Assembly: GCF_000213655.1 (NCBI RefSeq) | Contig: NC_015554.1 | Span: 4,464,001 to 4,528,000, forward strand | Direction of reading: 5' to 3' | DNA from: Alteromonas naphthalenivorans | GTDB taxonomy: Bacteria; Pseudomonadota; Gammaproteobacteria; Enterobacterales; Alteromonadaceae | Length of the DNA: 64,000 nucleotides | Shown here: positions 18,769 to 26,916 of the stretch, piece after piece | Layout: every line of letters starts with the position of its first letter | How positions within the stretch are numbered: the first letter of the stretch is position 1 | Notes under the pieces: generated by a model | Seen by the model: only the letters and a program-made list of their open reading frames with translations | The model's database searches: none | What the model was told of the DNA's origin: nothing | Program-made: the position numbers and the translations under genes

Positions 18769-19204
18769 TTCCTGGTACTCTGAAAAAATTACACTACCTG
18801 AATTTCCTCGTGGCTTTCATCTAGTAACAGAGTATATAATTAGCGCTTTACCCATGCTGCAACACATTGAGGTAGGTCTTCTTCATTTATGGCTTAAGCA
18901 CACCAGTGCTAGCCTTACAATAAATGAAAATGCAGATCCGACTGTCAGGTCGGATATGGAGGCCTTCTTTAACTATAGTGTAAAAGAAAACTTGCCCTTT
19001 TTCCGGCATACTTACGAAGGTAGTGATGATATGCCGGCTCACTTGAAATCAAGTCTGCTGGGGTGTCAGGTTTCAATACCGGTGGAGAAAGGGAGGCTAC
19101 AACTTGGTACTTGGCAGGGCATCATGCTAGGCGAGCACCGAGATATTGGCGGCCAACGAACGATTATTGCCACATTACAAGGGCTAGCGACATCGCCCAT
19201 ATAA
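18758..19204 (+). CDS. YjbQ/UPF0047-family protein
   Basis: A 148-residue member of the UPF0047 family; some members have weak thiamine-phosphate synthase activity but the true role is unsettled. The signature [16 protein letters not shown] and the metal-site region [11 protein letters not shown] are intact, with histidines positioned as in the family. The start is a TTG at 18758, overlapping the end of cheX by 11 bp and preceded by AGAG; no ATG occurs early enough. The product is probably cytosolic. Confidence 0.88.
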   Translation: MTNNSWYSEKITLPEFPRGFHLVTEYIISALPMLQHIEVGLLHLWLKHTSASLTINENADPTVRSDMEAFFNYSVKENLPFFRHTYEGSDDMPAHLKSSLLGCQVSIPVEKGRLQLGTWQGIMLGEHRDIGGQRTIIATLQGLATSPI

Positions 19205-19294
19205 CAAAATGGCATATTAATTGCTTAGAACAACTAAGCACAAGCTAGAATTATCATAAATCGATAATCACTCAACGTTTAACAGGATGTGACT

Positions 19295-20476
19295 ATGAAA
19301 AAACACTTTAAATTAGCGGCACTTTCGCTTGCCGTACTTTCATCAACTGCCTTTGCACAAGATTCTTCTGAGCCAGAATATAAAAACTGGTTTGGTATTT
19401 CTGGTCTTTATTACAATACTGACGTTGAACGTCCTACTACTGAAGTACTAGATGACGGCCAAGGCGTATCATTCGAGTACGGATTCCGCTTCACTCAAAG
19501 CTGGGCAGCACGTGTTGAATTCACTGCTTTAGAACTAGACTACGTTGGTGGTTCTAGCGATGATGGCGAAATGGTAGGTGTTGATGCACTTTACTTCATG
19601 CCTAACGATGCATGGTACTTATTCGGTGGTGTTAAACGTCAATCAGTAGGCGAATCAACCACGCTAGGTAACATCGGTATTGGTAAACACTGGGATATCG
19701 CTGAATCTGTTAAGATTGTTACAGAGATTGCTACTTACCATGACTTTGGTGAAGACTATAACGATTACAGCGTAAAACTTGGTTTAGCGATTCCTTTCGG
19801 TAAATCTACTCCTTCTGCACCTAAAGACGGTGACAATGATGGCGTAATCGATAGCAAAGACCAGTGTCCTATGACTCCAGCTGGTGTTCGTGTTGATGCA
19901 ACTGGTTGTAGCATTGATAACGACAACGATGGCGTGCTTAACAGTGTAGACCAGTGCCCTAATACTCCAGCAGGTACTGTTGTTGATGCTAAAGGTTGTG
20001 CACTTAAAGATGCCGACAACGACGGTGTTGTAGATGCGAAAGACATGTGCCCAGACACAGCTGCAGGCGTTAAAGTTGACGCTAAAGGTTGTACAGTGTT
20101 TGACGAAGAAACAGTAGAAATTACACTACGCGTTCTTTTCGACAACGAGAGCTCTGTTGTTAAAGCGCCTCGTGACCCAGAAATCTCTGAATTTGCTGAA
20201 TTCATGAAGCAGTACACTAACACTACTGCGGTAATTGAAGGTCACACTTCTGCACCAGGTTCTGAAGCATACAACATGGATCTTTCAGAAGACCGTGCTG
20301 CATCTTTCAAAGAAGTAATGGTAGACATGTACGATATCGACGCTAGCCGTTTAGAAACTGTTGGTTACGGTGAGACTCGTTTACTAGATACAGCTAAAAA
20401 TGCCGAAGCACATCGTGTTAACCGTCGCATCTCTGTGACTGTTAAAGATACTGTTAAGGTTCCTGAAGAGAAGTAA
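19295..20476 (+). CDS. OmpA-family outer-membrane porin with calcium-binding TSP3 repeats
   Basis: A 393-residue protein with a signal peptide (residues about 1-21), an N-terminal beta-barrel domain (to about 175), three thrombospondin type 3 repeats (DNDGVxDxxDxCPxTPxGxxVDxxGC, residues about 175-270) that likely bind Ca2+, and a C-terminal OmpA domain (about 275-390) for peptidoglycan binding (EGHTSAPGSEAYN, SEDRAASF, RVNRRI). I start at the ATG at 19295 with AGGA seven bases upstream; a GTG two codons earlier is in frame but poorly placed. Codon use looks highly biased, suggesting strong expression. A strong terminator follows. Confidence 0.93.
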   Translation: MKKHFKLAALSLAVLSSTAFAQDSSEPEYKNWFGISGLYYNTDVERPTTEVLDDGQGVSFEYGFRFTQSWAARVEFTALELDYVGGSSDDGEMVGVDALYFMPNDAWYLFGGVKRQSVGESTTLGNIGIGKHWDIAESVKIVTEIATYHDFGEDYNDYSVKLGLAIPFGKSTPSAPKDGDNDGVIDSKDQCPMTPAGVRVDATGCSIDNDNDGVLNSVDQCPNTPAGTVVDAKGCALKDADNDGVVDAKDMCPDTAAGVKVDAKGCTVFDEETVEITLRVLFDNESSVVKAPRDPEISEFAEFMKQYTNTTAVIEGHTSAPGSEAYNMDLSEDRAASFKEVMVDMYDIDASRLETVGYGETRLLDTAKNAEAHRVNRRISVTVKDTVKVPEEK

Positions 20477-20492
20477 GCTTCTTTCAGACACG

Positions 20493-20521
20493 AAAAAGGC
20501 GCCTGATTGGCGCCTTTTTTA
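20493..20521 (+). terminator. Intrinsic terminator after the OmpA gene
   Basis: Stem AAAAAGGCGCC / GGCGCCTTTTT with a 5-base loop and a run of six T, starting 16 bp past the stop codon. It also faces the 3' end of the convergent dnaB. Confidence 0.9.
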
Positions 20522-20593
20522 TTGCTCGTTATTTCTGCTCACTTCAACACTTAGCTTTATCACCGCGAATGGATAGCAAACGCTTATATGCGC

Positions 20594-21979
20594 TTAATAT
20601 TCGTCAGGCATTGCTGGACCGGCATAATTGTCAAAACGAGAGAACTGACCTTGGAAGGTAAGGCGACTGGTTCCGATAGGACCATTACGCTGTTTACCTA
20701 TAATAATCTCTGCTACGCCCTTCTCTTCACTGTTCTCATGATAAACCTCATCACGATAGATAAACATAATAAGGTCGGCATCCTGCTCGATAGAGCCCGA
20801 CTCACGCAAGTCTGAGTTTACTGGGCGTTTATCTGCTCGTTGCTCTAGACTTCGGTTAAGCTGCGATAGGGCAACTACTGGCACTTCTAATTCTTTTGCC
20901 AATGCTTTGAGTGAGCGGGAAATTTCAGCAATTTCCAAGGTTCTGTTGTCACTGAGTGAGGGCACACGCATAAGTTGAAGGTAATCAATCATGATCAAGC
21001 TTATACCACCACGTTCGCGAGCGAGTTTACGCGCTCGGCTTCTCACATCCATGGGGGTAAGGCCAGATGAATCATCAACAAATAATCTGTCTTTGTCTTT
21101 GAGCATCGCCATGGTGTTGGAAATGCGTGCCCAATCTTCGTCATCCAACTGAGCGGTACGAATTTTGGTTTGATCCACTCGACTAAGCGATGCCAGCATA
21201 CGCATCATGATTTGTTCAGAAGGCATCTCTAAACTAAACACTAAGACCGGCTTTTCCTCGGACATCATGGCATTTTCAACCAAGTTCATCGCAAAGGTGG
21301 TTTTACCCATTGAGGGACGAGCCGCCACGATAATTAAATCTGAAGGCTGTAGACCACTGGTCTTTTTATCCAAGTCGGTGAAACCTGTAGTAACACCGGT
21401 CACTTCTTTATTGGTTTTAACCAAGACTTCAAGACGGTCGATGGTTTTACCCAGCACCGCTTCTACATCCCGGGGGCCTTCATTTTCACCGGTGCGACGC
21501 TCTGCAATTTCAAATACTTTGCTTTCAGCTAAGTCGAGAATGTCTGCACTGTCACGGCCTTCGGGATTATACCCAACTTCTGCGATTTCATGAGCTACAC
21601 CAATAAGCTCCCGTGTAATTGCACGTTCACTTATAATCTGTGCATATGACACCACGTTCGCAGAACTTGGCGTATTTTTAGCGAGTTCACCGAGATAAGC
21701 GAAACCACCAGCGTTTTCAAGTTCATCGTGCTTTTCAAGCTCTTCTGAAACGGTGATGAGGTCGACCGGTGCGCTTCTATTTAGCAAACGCGTAATGGCG
21801 CTATAAATGGTTTGATGCGAGCGGTTGTAAAAGTCGGTATCAGTAACAAGCTCCGCTACTTTGTCCCAACTTTCTGGATCAATAAGCATACTGCCAAGAA
21901 CAGACTGTTCGGCCTCAATACTATGAGGAGGAACTTTCAACTTCTCTACATTATTATCGCCTTTTGGAGGGGATACCAC
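20594..21979 (-). CDS. dnaB: Replicative DNA helicase DnaB
   Basis: A 461-residue RecA-type hexameric helicase. The N-terminal domain (VPPHSIEAEQSVLGSMLIDP) is followed by the linker and the ATPase domain with Walker A RPSMGKTTFA, Walker B SLIMIDYLQLM and the arginine-finger region. It unwinds DNA at the replication fork and is loaded by DnaC or DciA. The start is a GTG at 21979, preceded by AGG. In related genomes dnaB follows rplI directly; here about 8.5 kb lie between them on the same strand. Confidence 0.97.
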   Translation of the reverse strand: MVSPPKGDNNVEKLKVPPHSIEAEQSVLGSMLIDPESWDKVAELVTDTDFYNRSHQTIYSAITRLLNRSAPVDLITVSEELEKHDELENAGGFAYLGELAKNTPSSANVVSYAQIISERAITRELIGVAHEIAEVGYNPEGRDSADILDLAESKVFEIAERRTGENEGPRDVEAVLGKTIDRLEVLVKTNKEVTGVTTGFTDLDKKTSGLQPSDLIIVAARPSMGKTTFAMNLVENAMMSEEKPVLVFSLEMPSEQIMMRMLASLSRVDQTKIRTAQLDDEDWARISNTMAMLKDKDRLFVDDSSGLTPMDVRSRARKLARERGGISLIMIDYLQLMRVPSLSDNRTLEIAEISRSLKALAKELEVPVVALSQLNRSLEQRADKRPVNSDLRESGSIEQDADLIMFIYRDEVYHENSEEKGVAEIIIGKQRNGPIGTSRLTFQGQFSRFDNYAGPAMPDEY

Positions 21980-22168
21980 TTACACTACCTACTCTGTTTA
22001 CTTGAAGCACGGCCCACTATTATGCGCTTTTGCGCATCGTTGAACAATGGAGGATGAGATCATAAATGAAGGTTAATAAAAATTATTAACGACTCGCGGA
22101 ATGCAAACCTTCGTGAAGCGCTTATCTTGTAAGGGCTACTCCAACCACTTCACCACAATACGGTTGAC

Positions 22169-22639
22169 TTATAGCGTTTTTTCAATGCGAAAAAAGGTGC
22201 CATCAAAAACGGTATAAGCAACCTTATGCTCTTGAAACAACAGTACTGAACCTAACGCCTGAGGGCCATTTGCACAAGAAAGCTCTACCTGCGTAATTTT
22301 ACCGTCATCGAAACCTAACGCGTTTCCCGCTATTTTAAAGCTAGCAGCTAGTTCGTCGGAATCGACTTTCTTCTCTGTATACGTAGGAGACTCACATGCC
22401 TGTTGATTCAGTTGCGCACTATCTGAATGGTAAACCAATGAACTACCTAATACCTCTTTAGCTTCTGTGGCGCTTTGTGCTGAGATTCCAGGCTGGTACG
22501 CTTTAGTTACCACCCAAGTACCTTCAAAGAAGGCCGGATCTTGTACTGCGCATCCTAATGTTAATACGCTAATGCTTATCGCGCCGGCTATCAGGCCGTG
22601 AAAGCGCCAAAAGCGTTTTAAATGGCTAAGAATATTCAA
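22169..22639 (-). CDS. Uncharacterised lipoprotein
   Basis: A 156-residue protein with a hydrophobic signal (residues about 15-28) and the lipobox LTLGC near residue 30, so probably lipidated and anchored to a membrane. I recognise no family. The mature part has three further cysteines (QQACESP, LSCANG) that could form a disulfide and reads like a small beta-rich domain (GTWVVTKAY, KVAYTVFDGTFFRIEK). It stands alone, 189 bp upstream of dnaB. Confidence 0.7.
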   Translation of the reverse strand: MNILSHLKRFWRFHGLIAGAISISVLTLGCAVQDPAFFEGTWVVTKAYQPGISAQSATEAKEVLGSSLVYHSDSAQLNQQACESPTYTEKKVDSDELAASFKIAGNALGFDDGKITQVELSCANGPQALGSVLLFQEHKVAYTVFDGTFFRIEKTL

Positions 22640-22796
22640 AGCTCTTTCCCTAATTATTGATTATTTAGCGCTATTTGCGGATATTGACTTAGCTATTTCG
22701 ACGTGGGGAGAAACGTTACGTTCACTAGCGTGGGGTAAATAGACACAAAACTGCGGCGGACAGATTCGTTGCGTATTAATTATGTGCAATTTGCGC

Positions 22797-22811
22797 GTGA
22801 CGCCATGTCAC
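22797..22811. promoter_or_regulatory. GTGAC-5-GTCAC palindrome
   Basis: A perfect palindrome with a five-base centre in the gap between the lipoprotein gene and the end of the DUF4097-like gene. It resembles a CRP half-site pair with the wrong spacing. It is 158 bp upstream of the lipoprotein start, so a role is speculative. Confidence 0.25.
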
Positions 22812-22862
22812 AATCTTATACAAACGTGATAACAACCTGCCCTAACTTAATCTATATATAGG

Positions 22863-22893
22863 GGCGTTAGTGCTTTTTTCAAGCAAAAACGCC
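22863..22893 (-). terminator. Hairpin after the DUF4097-like gene
   Basis: Two-stage stem: GGCGTT / AACGCC outside and TGCTT / AAGCA inside, separated by a small internal loop. It lies 29 bp beyond the stop codon. The T tract after it is poor, so termination is possible but unproven. Confidence 0.4.
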
Positions 22894-22921
22894 AATGCTT
22901 AAATTTCCTCAACCCTTGTCA

Positions 22922-23902
22922 CTACTGCGAATCTAAGGTGATACGCCCATTTACCGTTGAGATATCAACATTCGCAGAACCACCATTGTTGATAAATCGC
23001 AGCCAGCTGCTAGGGCCATATTTTGGCTTTTTAACTGCATCGCTACTTACGTTATTAATGATTTTGCCACCTGCATGCGTCTCAATGTCAAATTGTGCAG
23101 ATACTTTAGGTTGAAAGCTAAAACGTAGCTTTCCACCTACCGAACTGGCTTTCAGTCGCCCGTTCTCGTTTAAGTGCAAGCGCGCATTCGTGGCACCATT
23201 CACAGTGGTCACACTAAGAGAATCTATTTTCTCTAGGGTTAAATCAATGCCTCCATTAACGGTTTCAACCGCTACGTCAGGGCTAGATGTACTTAACCTC
23301 AGGTCACCATTAACGGCAACAAAAGACACACCATCCTTTCCTGAATGAACAGCTTCCACATCGCCATTCACTGTTTCTACATCAAGTTTGCCTTTAACAT
23401 TGTTCAACGCAATGTCACCGTTTACCGACTCTACTTTAACGCGATTACCAATATTGGTGAGCTCTACATCTCCGTTTACCACTTCAACATTTACACTTTG
23501 GACGATGTCATTTATTTGCACATCAGCATTAATCGCGGTGTAGTTTACATCGCTAGATTTAGGCACAAAAATTACCAGGTCATCCCCTTCATCTTTGTTT
23601 TTCCACCAGTGCTTGCCGCTACGCTTCACTTCAACATGAATAACGATAACATTGCCACGTTGTTCAAAGACAAACTCGTCGGTGTTCTCACCCAGTTCAC
23701 CGGTAACGTGTACTTGAGGTTTATCCCAACCTTTGATTTGAGCGTCACCGTTGACGTGCTCTATATCAATTTTAACGCTATTTGGGACATCTAGTGTTCG
23801 GTCTATTTTCTCGCCCGCATATGCGGTAAAGGCCAGCATTGTGCTACTTAAAAGTACACCATGAAAGAGTACACTAGCTAAGGTTTTGCGAATGATAGTC
23901 AT
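22922..23902 (-). CDS. Exported beta-helical DUF4097-like protein
   Basis: A 326-residue exported protein (signal peptide about residues 1-30). The mature part has a recurring VNGD/VNGG motif every 17-20 residues (HVNGDAQIKG, VVNGDVELTN, SVNGDIALNN, TVNGDVEAVH, AVNGDLRLST, TVNGGIDLTL, TVNGRITLDS), the pattern of right-handed beta-helix DUF4097/putative adhesin proteins. I start at the ATG at 23902, with AGGAG seven bases upstream. It is the last gene of an ECF sigma operon, and similar proteins often sit beside anti-sigma factors. A role in envelope stress sensing is an inference. Confidence 0.8.
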   Translation of the reverse strand: MTIIRKTLASVLFHGVLLSSTMLAFTAYAGEKIDRTLDVPNSVKIDIEHVNGDAQIKGWDKPQVHVTGELGENTDEFVFEQRGNVIVIHVEVKRSGKHWWKNKDEGDDLVIFVPKSSDVNYTAINADVQINDIVQSVNVEVVNGDVELTNIGNRVKVESVNGDIALNNVKGKLDVETVNGDVEAVHSGKDGVSFVAVNGDLRLSTSSPDVAVETVNGGIDLTLEKIDSLSVTTVNGATNARLHLNENGRLKASSVGGKLRFSFQPKVSAQFDIETHAGGKIINNVSSDAVKKPKYGPSSWLRFINNGGSANVDISTVNGRITLDSQ

Positions 23903-23913
23903 AATAAAACTCC

Positions 23914-24489
23914 TTAAATTTGTTGCCATTTGGGCGCGTGCACTCGCTCAATTAATGTGATTTGCTGTTGATATACGTGTTTTAGCATCTTTAATAGTGC
24001 TCGATTGTTAGGATCATCTTTTAATGCTGCTTTTATCACAACAGCAGCGTCGTCTAATTCTTTTAATTGCGCTTGCCAGTTTTCACTTAATTCTGGTGCA
24101 CTGTCGTAACTCGCTAGCAAAGTGGCCATCTGTTCATCTTGCTGCTCACTCAGTGCATCAACTAACGCATAACCTGCGAGCTTAGGTTGCTCACCGCTCG
24201 TTTCACCGTTGGTAAAAACAGGCGAGAAAAACCAAATAACACTGACCAGCATGGCACTCGCTGCCATGGCCAACCATGGTGTGGTAGATAAGCGAGCAAC
24301 TGTGCCGCGCTTCTCTTGGCCTAAGGGTTGCTTATGTAGCCCATTTTCGTGTCGCCCATTTACATCGGCTTTGCCGCTTACTTGGCTGTGTAGTGACAAT
24401 TCAATACCCCGCCATAAATCTCTTTCAGGCTCACGGGTTTTAGGTAGGCGTTGAATCTCAGCCGCTAAGGCTTTATCAAACTTATTCAT
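23914..24489 (-). CDS. Putative membrane anti-sigma factor
   Basis: A 191-residue protein with a short cytoplasmic N-terminus (residues about 1-70), one membrane segment (WLAMAASAMLVSVIWFFSPVF) and a periplasmic C-terminal helical domain. It overlaps the ECF sigma gene by 8 bp, the usual arrangement for a cognate anti-sigma factor. There is no HxxxCxxC zinc motif, so it is not a ZAS-type. The function is inferred from topology and position. The start could be the GTG two codons upstream. Confidence 0.7.
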   Translation of the reverse strand: MNKFDKALAAEIQRLPKTREPERDLWRGIELSLHSQVSGKADVNGRHENGLHKQPLGQEKRGTVARLSTTPWLAMAASAMLVSVIWFFSPVFTNGETSGEQPKLAGYALVDALSEQQDEQMATLLASYDSAPELSENWQAQLKELDDAAVVIKAALKDDPNNRALLKMLKHVYQQQITLIERVHAPKWQQI

Positions 24490-25057
24490 CTTCACACCCC
24501 ATCCAGGTTTTTAGCAGTTGTTTAGCGCGATGAAATTGCGCTTTACTGGTGCCTACTGCCATGTCTAACATTTGTGCAATTTCTTCATGCCTATAGCCTT
24601 CAATAGCGTGCAGTACGAATACCATTCGAGCTCTTTGTGGCAATCTAACCACTAACGCTTCTAAATCGACTTGGCCGCTGTCTTCCTCTGCTGGCATTTC
24701 CATCGCTGGACTGGTTTCAATATTAAACATACGTTGAACCCAGTTGCGCTGTTTACGCAAATACGACACGGTCACATTGGCTGACACACTATGTAACCAA
24801 GTTGAAAACTGACTTTGTCCATCGAATCTGTCTAACTTTGACCATAACTGAATAAATACTTCTTGTGTGGCGTCTTCGGCGAGACCACGGTCGCCTGTTA
24901 GACGCAAGCATAATGCGTACACTCGCCCGACATGGTTATGATACAAGGTTTTGTAGGCCACTTTATCACCCTGCTTAGCTGCGAGAATCACCGCGGCTTC
25001 ACGCTGGCTTTCATCATCGCTAGTCAGGTTGGAAACCTTTGCTAAAGTGCGCTCCAT
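24482..25057 (-). CDS. ECF-type RNA polymerase sigma factor
   Basis: A 191-residue sigma-70 family member of the extracytoplasmic-function group. Region 2 (residues about 25-95; GRVYALCLRLTGDRGLAEDATQEVFIQLW) recognises the -10 element and region 4 (about 130-185; LPQRARMVFVLHAIEGYRHEEIAQML) the -35. I take the ATG at 25057, with GAG seven bases upstream; a GTG lies immediately before it. It heads an operon with the anti-sigma and DUF4097-like genes. The upstream inverted repeat may be its operator. Confidence 0.92.
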   Translation of the reverse strand: MERTLAKVSNLTSDDESQREAAVILAAKQGDKVAYKTLYHNHVGRVYALCLRLTGDRGLAEDATQEVFIQLWSKLDRFDGQSQFSTWLHSVSANVTVSYLRKQRNWVQRMFNIETSPAMEMPAEEDSGQVDLEALVVRLPQRARMVFVLHAIEGYRHEEIAQMLDMAVGTSKAQFHRAKQLLKTWMGCEDE

Positions 25058-25076
25058 CACAATCTCATTTTTTTTC

Positions 25077-25108
25077 GTAAACCGATTTTTTCAACATTTT
25101 TGGTTTAC
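25077..25108. promoter_or_regulatory. GTAAACC-18-GGTTTAC inverted repeat
   Basis: Perfect 7-bp arms separated by 18 bp, 20-51 bp upstream of the ECF sigma start and 80 bp before the divergent MOSC gene. The spacing puts the arms on the same DNA face after about 2.4 turns. It could be an operator or, as arms are GGTAAACC-like, an ECF -35 element for autoregulation. Confidence 0.35.
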
Positions 25109-25187
25109 CATCTTGTTATTCTTAAAAGGTTAGTCGTACCCTATGTGATAAAGGTTTAAATTAGCAAAACTTATTTTTGGAGTTTGT

Positions 25188-25829
25188 ATGTCTTCCCCCT
25201 TAAAAGTTGACGCGTTATTCGCAGGGCAGCCCCAACCACTTGGCCCACGAGGTGCGCCGAGTAGTATTGTAAAAAGCGCAGTTTCACAGCTAACCGTCCA
25301 CCTTGATTGTACCGACGAAGATCAACAATCAAACAAGAAACTTCATGGCGGCCCCGAAAAGGTTTTGCATCAATTTAGCCCCCTTCATTACTTTACGCTA
25401 CGTAAGCATTTTCCAGACGGTGAGTTTGAGCCTGGCAGTATTGGTGAAAATATCAGCGTGGATGGTATGGATGATGCCACGGTTTATATTGGAGATGTAT
25501 GGAAGTTCGGTGAGGTTGTACTGCAAGTCAGTGCGCCGCGAGCACCCTGCAGTAAAATATCCCAACGTTTTAATATTAAAAACCTAGACAGGTTTGTTGG
25601 CGAGCGAGGGATAACGGGTTGGTATTACCGCGTGCTTGAAACCGGTGTAATTAGTGTAGGCGATTCGGTAACCTTGGTTAGCAGAGAGGACGACACCGTT
25701 AATGTGCATACACTTATGCGCTGCGCACATACTAAAACCGATGTCGAATTAGCGACCAAACTGTCACACTTAGCCATTATCGATGATGAATGGCGGGATA
25801 AGTGCGCACGAATAAGCCGAAAAGGCTAG
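25188..25829 (+). CDS. MOSC-domain protein (YiiM-like)
   Basis: A 213-residue MOSC domain protein. The family carries sulfur or oxygen atoms to and from the molybdenum cofactor; YiiM reduces 6-N-hydroxylaminopurine and related N-hydroxylated compounds. The conserved cysteine lies in APRAPCSKI near residue 123, after HGGPEK and GENIS motifs. AAAT-GGAG sits about eight bases upstream of the start. The stop codon overlaps the convergent stop of the next gene by four bases (CTAG). Confidence 0.88.
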   Translation: MSSPLKVDALFAGQPQPLGPRGAPSSIVKSAVSQLTVHLDCTDEDQQSNKKLHGGPEKVLHQFSPLHYFTLRKHFPDGEFEPGSIGENISVDGMDDATVYIGDVWKFGEVVLQVSAPRAPCSKISQRFNIKNLDRFVGERGITGWYYRVLETGVISVGDSVTLVSREDDTVNVHTLMRCAHTKTDVELATKLSHLAIIDDEWRDKCARISRKG

Positions 25830-26902
25830 TTGAGCGCTGTCAGGCTATCCCCCGTCCACTCGTGACGCACCTTTTGTCCTTGCTTTAAACGTTCTGCCCC
25901 ACGAACAACAACCAGTTGCGTGGGGTCTACTTCACCAAATACTTCAATTCTACTCCCCATACCTACCCCCGTTTCAACTTTAACCTGCTGGGCCTCATTA
26001 TCTTGATTGAGTTGATAAATATACGTACCGGATTTTCTCAAAACGAGAGCATCCCTAGGAATGGTCACGCCACCGTGCTCTTCACTGCTAGGCACTGCCA
26101 CCCTTACTGCACTTCCAATAGGAAAGTCTCCAGGCTTTAGCGCGATACGCATTTCCATCATGCGAGAATTTTCATTGCCCACAGGAACGATAGCCCGCAC
26201 CGACTCCATTACCCCGTGGGTTTTACTTAGCACATTAACCTGCATTCCACTCTCAATGAAAGGCAATACGGAAAGCGGCGCCTTTACCTGCACCTCTATA
26301 TTGTTAGGGTTAACTACTCTAATCAGGGTTTGGCCAATACTGGTGTATTCTCCAGGGGCTTGTATGCGGTCGACCACCAAGGCGGTAAAGGGGGCTTTTA
26401 CACTACTTTGGCGAATGTGATATTCGGTTAAATTTTTTGCCAACGTGGCTTGCTCTAGCTCCTGACGCGCGTTCTCTAAATCAGCCACTACGGTTTCCAG
26501 CTCGCCCCGCGACGTATTTTTACTGGCTTCCAAGTTTTCATAACGGGCCAAGCGCTTTTCAAATAAAGTTACCTGAGCACGCCACCGAGCAATATTAGAT
26601 TGATTTTGACTCAGCGTGATTTGCAATCGGGTATCATCAATTTTTGCTAAAACCTCACCCGCAGCGACACTATCTCCTACATTCGCCATCCACGTGATTC
26701 GGCCATCAACCTCAGAGGCGACATCTGAATCAGTTTGACTCATTACGGTGCCAGGCACCCAGGTTAATGCTGTTATCGCCTCTTCTTTGGCTTCGTCAAC
26801 TTGAACCAAGATAGGAGGAGGCGTTTTGTCGACTTCTTGTGCAGCAAGATTCAGCGACAAACAACACACGCTTATGCCTACTAGACCTATTTTTTTATTC
26901 AT
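25826..26902 (-). CDS. RND efflux periplasmic adaptor (membrane fusion protein)
   Basis: A 358-residue membrane fusion protein linking an RND pump to an outer-membrane channel. A signal peptide (residues about 1-21) precedes the lipoyl-like half (VDGRITWMANVGDSVAAGEVLAKIDD), a coiled-coil hairpin (about 75-145) and the beta-barrel and membrane-proximal parts. It lies 14 bp after the RND pump gene, so the pair is an operon. No TolC-like gene is adjacent; a distant TolC is expected. Confidence 0.92.
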   Translation of the reverse strand: MNKKIGLVGISVCCLSLNLAAQEVDKTPPPILVQVDEAKEEAITALTWVPGTVMSQTDSDVASEVDGRITWMANVGDSVAAGEVLAKIDDTRLQITLSQNQSNIARWRAQVTLFEKRLARYENLEASKNTSRGELETVVADLENARQELEQATLAKNLTEYHIRQSSVKAPFTALVVDRIQAPGEYTSIGQTLIRVVNPNNIEVQVKAPLSVLPFIESGMQVNVLSKTHGVMESVRAIVPVGNENSRMMEMRIALKPGDFPIGSAVRVAVPSSEEHGGVTIPRDALVLRKSGTYIYQLNQDNEAQQVKVETGVGMGSRIEVFGEVDPTQLVVVRGAERLKQGQKVRHEWTGDSLTALN

Positions 26903-26916
26903 GGTGGTTGCATCCT

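Noticed and set aside
19765..20223. Antisense frame of 152 codons inside the OmpA gene
   Set aside because: A shadow of the repeated TSP3 codons; the OmpA gene in the opposite frame has full domain support.
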